Of a stretch of DNA of 64,000 nt, positions 50,299-61,500 are shown piece by piece. The stretch comes from Isoperla grammatica (Eukaryota > Arthropoda > Insecta > Plecoptera > Perlodidae): positions 39,269,372-39,333,371 of the forward strand of contig OX246741.1 of assembly GCA_945910005.1 (NCBI GenBank), written 5' to 3'. Position 1 is the stretch's first letter, and every line of letters begins with the position of its first letter. A program made the position numbers and the translations under genes. Below the pieces are notes generated by a model. The model searched no databases, was not told the origin of the DNA, and was given only the letters and a program-made list of their open reading frames with translations.

Positions 50299-50772
50299 TT
50301 GATATTTGCAAGTAACTGCTTGTTTAAATGTAGCCAGTACTGTACTGCTGTGAGGGTTGATATTTGCAAGTAACTGCTTGTTTAAATGTAGCCAGTACTG
50401 TACTGCTGTGAGGGTTGATATTTGCAAGTAACTGCTTGTTTAAATGTAGCCAGTACTGTACTGCTGTGAGGGTTGATATTTGCAAGTAACTGCTTGTTTA
50501 AATGTAGCCAGTACTGTACTGCTGTGAGGGTTGATATTTGCAAGTAACTGCTTGTTTAAATGTAGCCAGTACTGTACTGCTGTGAGGGTTGATATTTGCA
50601 AGTAACTGCTTGTTTAAATGTAGCCAGTACTGTACTGCTGTGAGGGTTGATATTTGCAAGTAACTGCTTGTTTAAATGTAGCCAGTACTGTACTGCTGTG
50701 AGGGTTGATATTTGCAAGTAACTGCTTGTTTAAATGTAGCCAGTACTGTCCCCCTGTACTGCTATGAGGGTT
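50299..50772 (+). repeat. 59-bp minisatellite, 8 units, nearly identical
   Basis: Unit: TTGATATTTGCAAGTAACTG, CTTGTTTAAATGTAGCCAG, TACTGTACTGCTGTGAGGG. The first seven units are essentially identical; the last carries an insertion (CCCCCTGTACTG) and a substitution. This homogeneity points to recent expansion or to assembly stacking. Confidence 0.96.
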
Positions 50773-51244
50773 TTCATTCTAAAAGATGACAAGAGAGACA
50801 ATACTGAAAGGGTTCACTTGATTAATTGGGAACGAGGTCTTCTGTTTCGATCCGAGACTGGTATTCGTGACGACCATAAAATACCCATTAAATCAGATCA
50901 ACACCGACTATGAATAAATTAAAGCTTTCAGCCTATCGGGTTTGAAAGAACACCAAACAGTAGCCCATCTAACCTGCCATAACTTGACGAAATGTGAAAA
51001 TAATTGATAAAACAAACAGAAGAGCGACAGAAATTGGTTTGAGTGGTAGTTAAAGCGGTTAAACCTCCAGGAAAGCCGTAGCTTGGAGCGAACCCAACGA
51101 AAACCTGCACCATTAACACACAGATTACATCCCACTTTGATGGTTTATACATTTCATTTTATAACAAATAAAAAACCTAGAAAAAACACTTTGGATGTGA
51201 CAGAGTTGTAAAAAATAAAAATACGACGGACAAAATGAAGAAAG
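50773..51244. other. Spacer, no gene recognised
   Basis: Two overlapping minus-strand frames of about 75 codons show no recognisable motifs. Confidence 0.5.
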
Positions 51245-51598
51245 TTTTATCATCTGTAAAGCTCTTAACTCATCACATTAGGGGTGTCCAACGTGGTATA
51301 TTACGTTGTGTCGCTGTGACAACTCGATAGCACTTTTACCATCTGTAAAGCTCTTAACTCATCACATTAGGGCTGTCCAACGTGGTATATTACGTTGTGT
51401 CGCTGTGACAACTCGATAGCACTTTTACCATCTGTAAAGCTCTTAACTCATCACATTAGGGGTGTCCAACGTGGTATATTACGTTGTGTCGCTGTGACAA
51501 CTCGATAGCACTTTTACCATCTGTAAAGCTCTTAACTCATCACATTAGGGGTGTCCAACGAGGTATATTACGTTGTGTCGCTGTGACAACTCGATAGC
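51245..51598 (+). repeat. 89-bp minisatellite, 4 units
   Basis: Unit contains CATCTGTAAAGCTCTTAACT, CACATTAGGGGTGTCCAACG and TGTCGCTGTGACAACTCGAT. Starts are 89 bp apart, with one or two substitutions per unit. Confidence 0.95.
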
Positions 51599-52696
51599 GG
51601 CCATTGTGTAAATGAATACATTATAAACGTGATTGTTTTACAGTTGTTAACTGTTTTACTGAGACAATCAATCAATCAATCAATAACTGATATTTTGGTA
51701 AGGACTGATTCAAATATGGTTTCAGCTTCAAGTGTACGACTGCTAAACATTTTAGGAGCAAATAGTTATCTAACGATGATAGTTATCTTGCAACTACCTA
51801 CTTGTACACAACAAAGCATAAACGTTCTGCTTTATTTCTTATATGACCATTTTTATACATTTGTTTCATAATATAACTTTAACTTTGATGTAATAACTGC
51901 CATTTTATATGTAAACTGTTTGTAGGTAATAATACATAGTAAAAAACAAAACTATAATAATAAAAATCATTTAATGTGTTGAGTCCAAACTTCTGAAGTT
52001 CACAATCATTATTTCGAAATAGTATCATAACTGTGATATCATTAAAATAACCAGTTTAAATACGAACAATACCTGCAAAATCGTACAATTTACCGGAGTT
52101 TCTAAAACGACGTTATAAGAAGGTGTTTTGTAGAATCTACCAACGCCCTCTTATTCCGAGAAGGTTCCAACTATCATGTCTCGATGAAGTCTCACCTCTA
52201 TTTAATCATTTGGGGGGGGGGGGCCTCACACTTATCACAGCTTGCGGTCAGCTATACAACCTTCAGTGCTGGACACCCCTGATCCACTGAAGCTAGCAGC
52301 TGATGGTGCAAGCTCAAAATTAACAGCCACTAAATCTCAGAGCCTACAAACTTGTCACCGGTAAAAGAGCCATAAAAAGATTATTACCTGTTGAAAAAAC
52401 TCAACAGTTTAACAATCGTAAACACCTTCTAATGAAAATATGCTTCTAGGTATTGAAGTAAAGAATATTGTTTGTGTGATATGATATTCCAAATACTTAT
52501 AATTTGGAAGATAGTCTGGTGTATACTCAACGTAATGCTATTTACAGTATGGGTTTAAACTTTAAATGATAAGATCCGTGAACCAAGGGTGGTAAATAAA
52601 GGTAATTGTTATTAATGAATAGGATCCATACACTATACTGAAAAAACTAACAGCTTCAATGGTTTGCTCGTTGATAGCTTCGCATTTCTTACACTT
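51599..52696. other. AT-rich spacer with a G12 run
   Basis: A run of 12 G lies at about 52212-52223. Nothing else is recognised. Confidence 0.55.
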
Positions 52697-53638
52697 ACTG
52701 TGAGCCTGAAAACCTAGTCAGTTATCTGCAGATGGCAGTGAGTTACTTCTGGGCAGGTTTGCAACAGTGAGCTTGAAACCCTAGTTAGTTATCTGCAGAT
52801 GGCAGTGAGATATTCCTGGGCAGGTTTGCAACAGTGAGCTTGAAACCCTAGTTAGCTATCTGCAGATGGCAGTGATTTATTCCTGGGCAGGTTTACAACA
52901 ATGAGTCTGAAACCCTAGTTAGTTAACTGCAGATGGCAGTGAGTTATTCCTGGGCAGGTTTGCCACAGTGAGCTTGAAACCCTAGTTAGTTAGTTATCTG
53001 CAGATGGCAGTGAGTTATTCCTGGGCAGGTTTGCAACAGTGAGCTTGAAATCCTAGTTAGTTATCTGCAGATGGCAGTGAGTTATTCCTGGGCAGGTTTG
53101 CAACAGTGAGCTTGAAACCCTAGTTAGTTATCTGCAGATGGCAGTGAGTTATCCCTGGGCAGGTTTACAACAGTAAACTTGAAACCCTAGATAGTTATCT
53201 ACAGATGGCAGTAGGCTATTCCTGGGCAGGTTTACAACAGTGAGCTTAAAACCCTAGTTAGTTATCTGCAGATGGCAGTGAGTTATCCCTGGGCAGGCTT
53301 GCAACAGTGAGCTTAAACCCTAGTTAGTTATCTGCAGATGGCAGTGAGTTATTTCTGGGCAGGTTTGCAACAGTGAGCTTGAAACCCTAGTTAGTTATCT
53401 ACAGATGGCAGTGAGTTATTCCTGGGCAGGTTACAACAGTGAGCTTGAAACCCTAGTTAGTTATCTGCAGATGGCAGTGAGTTATTCCTGGGCAGGTTTA
53501 CAACAGTGAGCTTGAAACCCTAGCTAGTTATCTTCAGATGGCAGTGAGTTATCTCTGGGCATGTTTGCAACAGTGAGCCTGAAAACCTAGTCAGTTATCT
53601 GCAGATGGCAGTGAGTTATCCCTGGGCAGGTTTGCAAC
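52697..53638 (+). repeat. 67-bp minisatellite, 14 diverged units
   Basis: Unit: GAGCTTGAAACCCTAGTTAG, TTATCTGCAGATGGCAGTGA, GTTATTCCTGGGCAGGTTTG, CAACAGT. Units differ by scattered substitutions and 1-4 bp indels, so this array is older than its neighbours. The first and last units share AAAACCTAGTCAGTTATC and differ from the middle. Confidence 0.95.
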
Positions 53639-54506
53639 GAAAAATGATAGCTTGTACTTGTCCAATTCCTGTACTGTTCTCCAACGTCATGACCTAGTTG
53701 TTGTCTGTCAAGTACGTCGTTAAACATCAAACTATAACAATTGTGACTACTCGCACATTCTTGATTAGAGCAGAGCGGTTTCCTGAGCGTTGTTCTACAA
53801 GTGAACAGGATAACAGCTCGATCACCTACTGATTGTGTCGGGTGTTCAAGCTAATCCTTGTCCGATGTAAACCCCACTATTCTCCATGGCAGCCGTCAGC
53901 TGTTCATAAAGTGTTTTCTGTCACAACGCGTACGTCTATGTCCAGTTAGTTAGAATTAAGTGCAAACCATGTCAATGTTCTACGAAATACAACGTAAAGT
54001 GAGCGTTATAAAGTGTTTAAAACGACTCCATGAAGATCAAATACCTGTCACATGAAATCAAGATCATATGCAAGTAAATAAAACATACAGTGATGATCTG
54101 CAAATAAGCTTCCTTAGTAAGTTAAATACGTGTAAGGTTATTTCGAATTTCAACATCTTGCCTCAAGAAAATTGTTTGCTATGTGGTGTTTATTTGAGCT
54201 CAATACAATGATTTGATCAATTACAAATACACATGCACTTAGCTAGCTTGCAGCGTGCGTAAATTGATTTATTTAAATTATAGGCTGTTAGTTCATGCAT
54301 GTTATAATAGTCTTACAGTAAAACTGCAACCTTACAGTACTCACGTGCTGATCACGCATCTTGTCTTTATGGGAAACAATCCCGAAGCACAGTTGCTCTA
54401 CAGACAGTCAGTGATAATGTATTCACATTTCTTTATGTTGCTAATATAATAACAACCTTTATTCGGTCTATGCAGCCAAAGCTGTTGCTTTAAGACACAG
54501 AATAAC
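53639..54506. other. Spacer, no gene recognised
   Basis: No recognised coding or repeat feature. Confidence 0.55.
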
Positions 54507-54509
54507 TTA

Positions 54510-54829
54510 TGGTCCGGAGTCTATACATTAATTTGAGCCCAAACCCAGGACAAATTGCAACAGAAGCGAATTTGGTATTGCTGGATTCGGAAAAAATCCC
54601 TTTATAATACACAAAAAGTTCTCCGAAATTCGCATAGGGTGGGTGGGTCTAATTACCCGATTAATAGGAAACAAATTAATTTTAATTTGAAAATTTTATA
54701 TTTTTAAAACATATCATGTATGGTATGTAATGAAAGCTTATAACTTGTACATTTCAGAAAAAAATTTCTTATTTAAAAAAAATGTACTGTACGGTCATCA
54801 GAGGTCATGAAATGTCAAACTATGTTTCT
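54510..54829 (+). repeat. Left terminal inverted repeat
   Basis: Aligns with the reverse complement of 57288-57598 over about 320 bp, with small indels. Conserved blocks include GGTCCGGAGTCTAT, CCTTTATAA, GCATAGGGTGG, GGGTCTAATTAC and repeated AGGTCAT half-sites at the inner end. Confidence 0.9.
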
Positions 54830-54955
54830 CATAGACTCTTCAAACTAAATGCTGTAGGCCTATGTGTATTTTTGAACATACGGCTATCGTAAGATTAGCG
54901 CATAGCTGTCAACCATAATTGCATGCACAAACTAATTAAATATGACAAACTTAAG

Positions 54956-54968
54956 GGGTCAAAGGTCA
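54956..54968 (+). promoter_or_regulatory. DR1-like nuclear-receptor motif, left subterminal
   Basis: GGGTCAAAGGTCA matches the DR1 class (two AGGTCA half-sites spaced by 1). It lies about 446 bp from the left end, mirrored at the right end. Confidence 0.6.
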
Positions 54969-55247
54969 ATCAAAGGACACAACAGTAAATATTTTAAACG
55001 GTTAATTATTAGATCACAATTTGACAGTTAGTATGTCTGTGACATTGATAACAATCAAATCATAGATAGATTTACATCTTTCAATAGTAGTCGTGACAAA
55101 CAATACACAACTATAAACTCTGAAAAATGTAAACCCTTCTTGCATTGCATCCTACTACAAGGAACGCCAAATGGAAAATCCATAGAATGTTGGGGATTTC
55201 TCGTTTCCACGAAATAGCAAATATTGTTCGTCATTATATTGGCAATA

Positions 55248-56969
55248 ATGCAATCAATGACAAATGTTGACGCTCTGACATATACTTTCCTAAAGAAGGA
55301 TCAAGCTGTTACTCTGACGTCAAAATCCAACCTGAAGATTGATGGTGAACGTATCAATGTTGACCCCCAACTATTGTTTTAACGTTTTGTTCTCGCTGCT
55401 AAAACAGGACAAGATAACATATCTGAAGCATTCCAGTTTGAGCTGTGCAGCCAGCCATCTTCTCTGTGTGAGTCGTCCGGACTTCCACTAGAAGCAAACA
55501 AGCCGAATATTGCTGAAGCCATGTGGAAACTAGCTCAACAGTGCACCACACTTCCAAGTGAACAGGGATATGTTTATGTTCTTGATGGCGGTGCTTTGCT
55601 GCATCGTGTGGTCTGGCAAGCACAAACAACGTATAGCGCCATTCTCCAGTCGTATGTGTCGTATGTCAAGAATAATTATGGCAATGCAACTGTGGTATTT
55701 GATGCATATGATGAGACACCTAGCACCAAAGACGTGACCCATTCGAGACGATCGAAATGCGTTGGTGCGACGATTCGTTTCAAAGAAGAAATGAACATTC
55801 CACTTCAAAAATCACAGTTTCTGACAAACTCGTCAAATAAACAACGTTTTATAACAATGCTTGCTTCCAAACTATCTGCGAATGGTAGCAATTTATCTCA
55901 TGGACAGAATCAGCACATACTCATAGAACTGTTTTGATAGGTGAAGACACAGACCTACTCATACTGTTGTGCCATGATGCCATCACATCAAATGAACAAA
56001 TAAAGAGGTCATCTTTAGATCCGAGGTGAAACGGACCATGAAGAAAATGCCTAGAGTATGGAATATCAAGAGCACTGTTGAAACTCTCGGTCCCTGCATC
56101 ATAAACAACCTTCTGTTTGCACATGCATTTCTAGGATGTGACACAACATCTAGAGTGTATGGGTTTGGAAAAGGCTCCATTATCAACAAAATGAAAACAT
56201 GCGATTCTTTCATTAAATGGAATTGTGTACTCCCCCCCCACCCCCCCTCTGGTGTACTGAGTGTGCGAATAACGATCACGATTACAACGAGAAGAAAAGC
56301 GTTGGATGGTGGGCAACATAGGTGACTACTGTGCTGGAAAGAGTTAAATGGAATCGTGTACTTCTCCCCCCTCCCCCCCCCCCCCGGTGTACTGAGAGTG
56401 CGCGAATAAATGTCACGATTACAACAAGAAGAAAAGTGTTGGATGGTGGGCAACATAGGTGACCACTGTGCTGGAAAGAGTTAAAGAGGCAGCAGTCTTT
56501 AACTTTAGCCAAGAGCAGATCGCAACTCACCAGATGATTGCAGAAGCAGGAGAGAATGCATTACTGAGTCTCTATAACAGTCGGAATGGTGAATATCTTG
56601 ACGCTCTTCGGTATAGACTCTTTTGTGAAAAAACCCGCTAGTAGCAGCTCGCACGTACGCCCTGAACAGCTTCCCCCTACTCAGTCAGCAGCGAAATACC
56701 ATTCGTATCGGGTATACCACAAAGTGTGTGCCTGGAGGAACATTCAACTAGATGCCCAGGACTGGGGATGGACTTTGAAGAAAGGAAGACTTCTACCGAT
56801 CACGACTGACAGACCTCCAGCACCGCAACATCTCCTCGATGCCATACGATGCAACTGCAAGACCGACTGTCACACCATGAGATGTCCGTGCAGGAAGCAA
56901 GGTCTGGACTGTTCAACTGCCTGCAGACAGTGCCAAGAACTCGCCTGTTCGAACAAACCTAGTCTATAG
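55248..56969 (+). pseudogene. Transposon-encoded FEN/XPG-like nuclease with C-terminal CXC (tesmin/TSO1-like) domain, broken
   Basis: The segment begins near an ATG at 55248 and meets a stop at 55380-55382, inside VDPQLLF-stop-RFVLAA. It continues through VLDGGALLHRV (~55580) and VVFDAYDETPSTKD (~55692), a PIN/XPG-like acidic site. A frame change at about 55900-55937 precedes IGEDTDLLIL (55937 on), the GxDTD metal-site signature; a second stop is at 56027. HAFLGCDTTSRVYGFGKG (~56122) corresponds to the GCDY/helix-hairpin-helix motif of FEN1/XPG. A duplicated C-rich insertion (56214-56484) interrupts the reading, then ENALLSLYNSRNGEYLDALR, LPPTQSAAKYHSYRVYHKV and, at the C-terminus, CNCKTDCHTMRCPC plus further Cys (about 56851-56955), a CXC zinc-binding domain. 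Proteins of this layout occur in arthropod and cnidarian genomes as uncharacterised, transposon-like families. The N-terminal part known from longer relatives is absent. At least two stops and three frame changes make this a pseudogene. Confidence 0.85.
56214..56484 (+). repeat. Two-copy ~135-bp tandem duplication with C-runs inside the pseudogene
   Basis: Two copies start near 56214 and 56345. Each runs from TAAATGGAAT through a C-rich tract, GGTGTACTGAG, and TTGGATGGTGGGCAACATAG to GCTGGAAAGAGT. The C-tracts differ in length and composition. The duplication splits the coding sequence between the nuclease and the CXC-containing parts. Confidence 0.88.
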
Positions 56970-57163
56970 GTGGATTACAGCGAGGACGAGGACGACGATA
57001 ATGCAGTTGATCCCCAGTAAACAAGTAATTTATACAGAACAATAATTAGTTGTTGTTAATTAATCAATTGTATTTTTAAATTTGGCCATGCCAATCTGAT
57101 TTAGTGTTTAGAAACTTGAGATATTTGAATCTAAAATAAGTATTTAATATTTAGTGATTTGAA

Positions 57164-57176
57164 TGACCTTTGACCT
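57164..57176 (-). promoter_or_regulatory. DR1-like nuclear-receptor motif, right subterminal
   Basis: TGACCTTTGACCT is a perfect DR1 on the minus strand, about 422 bp from the right end and inverted relative to the left motif. The next bases (TCA(A/T)TCAAA on the left-arm strand) also match, so the motif is part of the extended TIR. Confidence 0.65.
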
Positions 57177-57287
57177 ATGACCATTGGCACATTATATAAC
57201 TTTTACATATATAATAACGTATTACATGAATTTGCTCATGTATGATATCCCTATACGAAAACACATATGAATATATCAAGAATACCA

Positions 57288-57598
57288 TTAAAACATAATT
57301 TGACCTTTTATGACCTGTGATGACCTTAAAATACATTTTTTTAAATTAACTTATTTTTTTTTGAAAAGTAGATTGTTTAAGCTTTCATTACATACCATAC
57401 ATGACATATTAAAAAAATAAAAATAAAATTTATTAAAATTAATTACTGTCTCATTAATTACGTAATTAGACCCAACCACCCTATGCTAATTTTGGAGAAC
57501 TTTTAGTATGTTATAAAGGGTTTCTTTCTGAATTCAGTGATACTAAATTCGCTTCTGTTGCAATTTGTCCTGGGTCATGAAAGATAGACTCCGGACCA
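57288..57598 (-). repeat. Right terminal inverted repeat
   Basis: Reverse complement of the left TIR; ends ATAGACTCCGGACCA. Similarity continues more weakly inward to about 57135, including the DR1-like motif. Confidence 0.9.
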
Positions 57599-57601
57599 TT
57601 A

Positions 57602-58507
57602 TATCAAAACGAAAATCAAAACAAATTACACTTAATACAAATTATATATAAACTATAAACAAAATTACGAACACAAATGTGCCTAAATATAAAAATAGAC
57701 CACCGTAATACGCACATATCAATGTCATCAGTGAGCCTTGATGGTAATTGGAACGATTTCCGAAACTACTTCTTAGTTCTAATATCATTTACGACCGTGT
57801 GACTTTTCGGATCATTGCCTAATTACTTCTTCTGGCTATTTTATTCATACAAGTTCTAATAATTCAGAATATATCAAATTCTGTTACCCACATTAATTCT
57901 TTTTATATTATGTTATTTCCGAATTAGCCCCGGGCTATTAGTTAGAGTGGCATTCGAGCGAACGAATGCAGTGTCCCGTAGTCCCATATGGCTCGGACCT
58001 GCCCCAGTCGCGCCAATCACCGCAGGGGATCTGGGATCTGTTTACAACATTGAGTTGTCTAATTAATCTAATACAGAACACAATCAAATTCTTTGTCAAA
58101 CATGACAATAACTCCAACGATTATAGCTTTATAAAAACAATAAATAAATACATTCCACAGATAATATATACGTATCAACTGCTGGTTTATAATTCAAATG
58201 TGTGTGTTAAATTTTTAACCACAATTCAAAATTATATGCAAATTCTTTAAACTTGTAATGATTTTTTCAACTTAAAATTAATTACTTCACGCTCCAGACT
58301 TCTCTATAAAATAAAATCACATCTCCTTCTATATGAGGGCTTATTATTATTATTTTTATTTTTTTAAATGTGTGAATGTGTAAAGGTATTCGGTTTGAAT
58401 TTTAAATAAACAATATAAGATTATGAGATTCAACAATTTTTAAACGAGAAAAATATACTTTCACACAAACCAATATTATTCCTATGCATTTAATATTAAT
58501 CATTAAT
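57602..58507. other. AT-rich spacer
   Basis: No gene recognised; a 94-codon frame at 57966-58250 has no recognisable motif. Confidence 0.55.
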
Positions 58508-61500
58508 GTCTAAAGACGTCACCCTCTCGTAACGTTGTAACGTTGTAAGCCAATAACTCCGTCACTCCTTGTCTAATGACGTCACCCTCTCGTAACGTTG
58601 TAACGTTGTAAGCCAATAACTCCGTCACTCCTTGTCTAATGACGTCACCCTCTCGTAACGTTGTAACGTTGTAAGCCAATAACTCCGTCACTCCTTGTCT
58701 AATGACGTCACCCTCTCGTAACGTTGTAACGTTGTAAGCCAATAACTCCGTCACTCCTTGTCTAATGACGTCACCCTCTCGTAACGTTGTAACGTTGTAA
58801 GCCAATAACTCCGTCACTCCTTGTCTAATGACGTCATCCTCTCGTAACGTTGTAACGTTGTAAGCCAATAACTCCGTCACTCCTTGTCTAATGACGTCAC
58901 CCTCTCGTAACGTTGTAAGCCAATAACTCCGTCACTCCTTGTCTAATGACGTCACCCTCTCGTAACGTTGTAACGTTGTAAGCCAATAACTCCGTCACTC
59001 CTTGTCTAATGACGTCACCCTCTCGTAACGTTGTAAGCCAATAACTCCGTCACTCCTTGTCTAATGACGTCACCCTCTCGTAACGTTGTAACGTTGTAAG
59101 CCAATAACTCCGTCACTCCTTGTCTAATGACGTCACCCTCTCGTAACGTTGTAACGTTGTAAGCCAATAACTCCGCCACTCCTTGTCTAATGACGTCACC
59201 CTCTCGTAACGTTGTAACGTTGTAAGCCAATAACTCCGTCACTCCTTGTCTATAATGACGTCACCCTCTCGTAACGTTGTAAGCCAATAACTCCGTCACT
59301 CCTTGTCTAATGACGTCACCCTCTCGTAACGTTGTAACGTTGTAAGCCAATAACTCCGTCACTCCTTGTCTAATGACGTCATCCTCTCGTAACGTTGTAA
59401 CGTTGTAAGCCAATAACTCCGTCACTCCTTGTCTATAATGACGTCACCCTCTCGTAACGTTGTAAGCCAATAACTCCGTCACTCCTTGTCTAATGACGTC
59501 ACCCTCTCGTAACGTTGTAACGTTGTAAGCCAATAACTCCGTCACTCCTTGTCTAATGACGTCACCCTCTCGTAACGTTGTAAGCCAATAACTCCGTCAC
59601 TCCTTGTCTAATGACGTCACCCTCTCGTAACGTTGTAACGTTGTAAGCCAATAACTCCGTCACTCCTTGTCTAATGACGTCATCCTCTCGTAACGTTGTA
59701 ACGTTGTAAGCCAATAACTCCGTCACTCCTTGTCTATAATGACGTCACCCTCTCGTAACGTTGTAAGCCAATAACTCCGTCACTCCTTGTCTAATGACGT
59801 CACCCTCTCGTAACGTTGTAACGTTGTAAGCCAATAACTCCGTCACTCCTTGTCTAATGACGTCACCCTCTCGTAACGTTGTAACGTTGTAAGCCAATAA
59901 CTCCGTCACTCCTTGTCTAATGACGTCATCCTCTCGTAACGTTGTAAGCCAATAACTCCGTCACTCCTTGTCTAATGACGTCACCCTCTCGTAACGTTGT
60001 AACGTTGTAAGCCAATAACTCCGTCACTCCTTGTCTAATGACGTCACCCTCTCCTAACGTTGTAACGTTGTAAGCCAATAACTCCGTCACTCCTTGTCTA
60101 ATGACGTCACCCTCTCGTAACGTTGTAACGTTGTAAGCCAATAACTCCGTCACTCCTTGTCTAATGACGTCACCCTCTCGTAACGTTGTAACGTTGTAAG
60201 CCAATAACTCCGTCACTCCTTGTCTAATGACGTCACCCTCTCGTAACGCTGTAACGTTGTAAGCCAATAACTCCGTCACTCCTTGTCTAATGACGTCACC
60301 CTCTCGTAACGTTGTAAGCCAATAACTCCGTCACTCCTTGTCTAATGACGTCACCCTCTCGTAACGTTGTAACGTTGTAAGCCAATAACTCCGTCACTCC
60401 TTGTCTAATGACGTCACCCTCTCGTAACGTTGTAACGTTGTAAGCCAATAACTCCGTCACTCCTTGTCTAATGACGTCACCCTCTCGTAACGTTGTAACG
60501 TTGTAAGCCAATAACTCCGTCACTCCTTGTCTAATGACGTCACCCTCTCGTAACGTTGTAAGCCAATAACTCCGTCACTCCTTGTCTAATGACGTCACCC
60601 TCTCGTAACGTTGTAAGCCAATAACTCCGTCACTCCTTGTCTAATGACGTCACCCTCTCGTAACGTTGTAAGCCAATAACTCCGTCACTCCTTGTCTAAT
60701 GACGTCACCCTCTCGTAACGTTGTAACGTTGTAAGCCAATAACTCCGTCACTCCTTGTCTAATGACGTCACCCTCTCGTAACGTTGTAACGTTGTAAGCC
60801 AATAACTCCGCCACTCCTTGTCTAATGACGTCACCCTCTCGTAACGTTGTAACGTTGTAAGCCAATAACTCCGTCACTCCTTGTCTATAATGACGTCACC
60901 CTCTCGTAACGTTGTAAGCCAATAACTCCGTCACTCCTTGTCTAATGACGTCACCCTCTCGTAACGTTGTAACGTTGTAAGCCAATAACTCCGTCACTCC
61001 TTGTCTAATGACGTCACCCTCTCGTAACGTTGTAACGTTGTAAGCCAATAACTCCGTCACTCCTTGTCTAATGACGTCACCCTCTCCTAACGTTGTAACG
61101 TTGTAAGCCAATAACTCCGTCACTCCTTGTCTAATGACGTCACCCTCTCGTAACGTTGTAACGTTGTAAGCCAATAACTCCGTCACTCCTTGTCTAATGA
61201 CGTCACCCTCTCGTAACGTTGTAACGTTGTAAGCCAATAACTCCGTCACTCCTTGTCTAATGACGTCACCCTCTCGTAACGCTGTAACGTTGTAAGCCAA
61301 TAACTCCGTCACTCCTTGTCTAATGACGTCACCCTCTCGTAACGTTGTAAGCCAATAACTCCGTCACTCCTTGTCTAATGACGTCACCCTCTCGTAACGT
61401 TGTAACGTTGTAAGCCAATAACTCCGTCACTCCTTGTCTAATGACGTCACCCTCTCGTAACGTTGTAAGCCAATAACTCCGCCACTCCTTGTCTAATGAC

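Larger units (their letters stand above)
54510..57598 (+). mobile_element. 3.1-kb DNA transposon-like element with long TIRs encoding an XPG-like/CXC protein
   Basis: The ends are inverted copies: TGGTCCGGAGTCTAT at 54510 and its reverse complement ending at 57598. Both arms share the block ACAAATTGCAACAGAAGCG and the block GTATGGTATGTAATGAAAGC, so the TIRs extend over 300 bp. TTA precedes (54507-54509) and follows (57599-57601) the element as a 3-bp target-site duplication. The interior carries one plus-strand pseudogene for a FEN/XPG-like nuclease with a CXC domain, and no recognised DDE transposase. Academ elements are known to encode XPG-like nucleases and make short TSDs, so a degraded, internally deleted Academ-type element is my best guess; a separate family is possible. 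Confidence 0.88.

Noticed and set aside
55530..55808. 92-codon minus-strand frame
   Set aside because: Antisense shadow of the XPG-like pseudogene.
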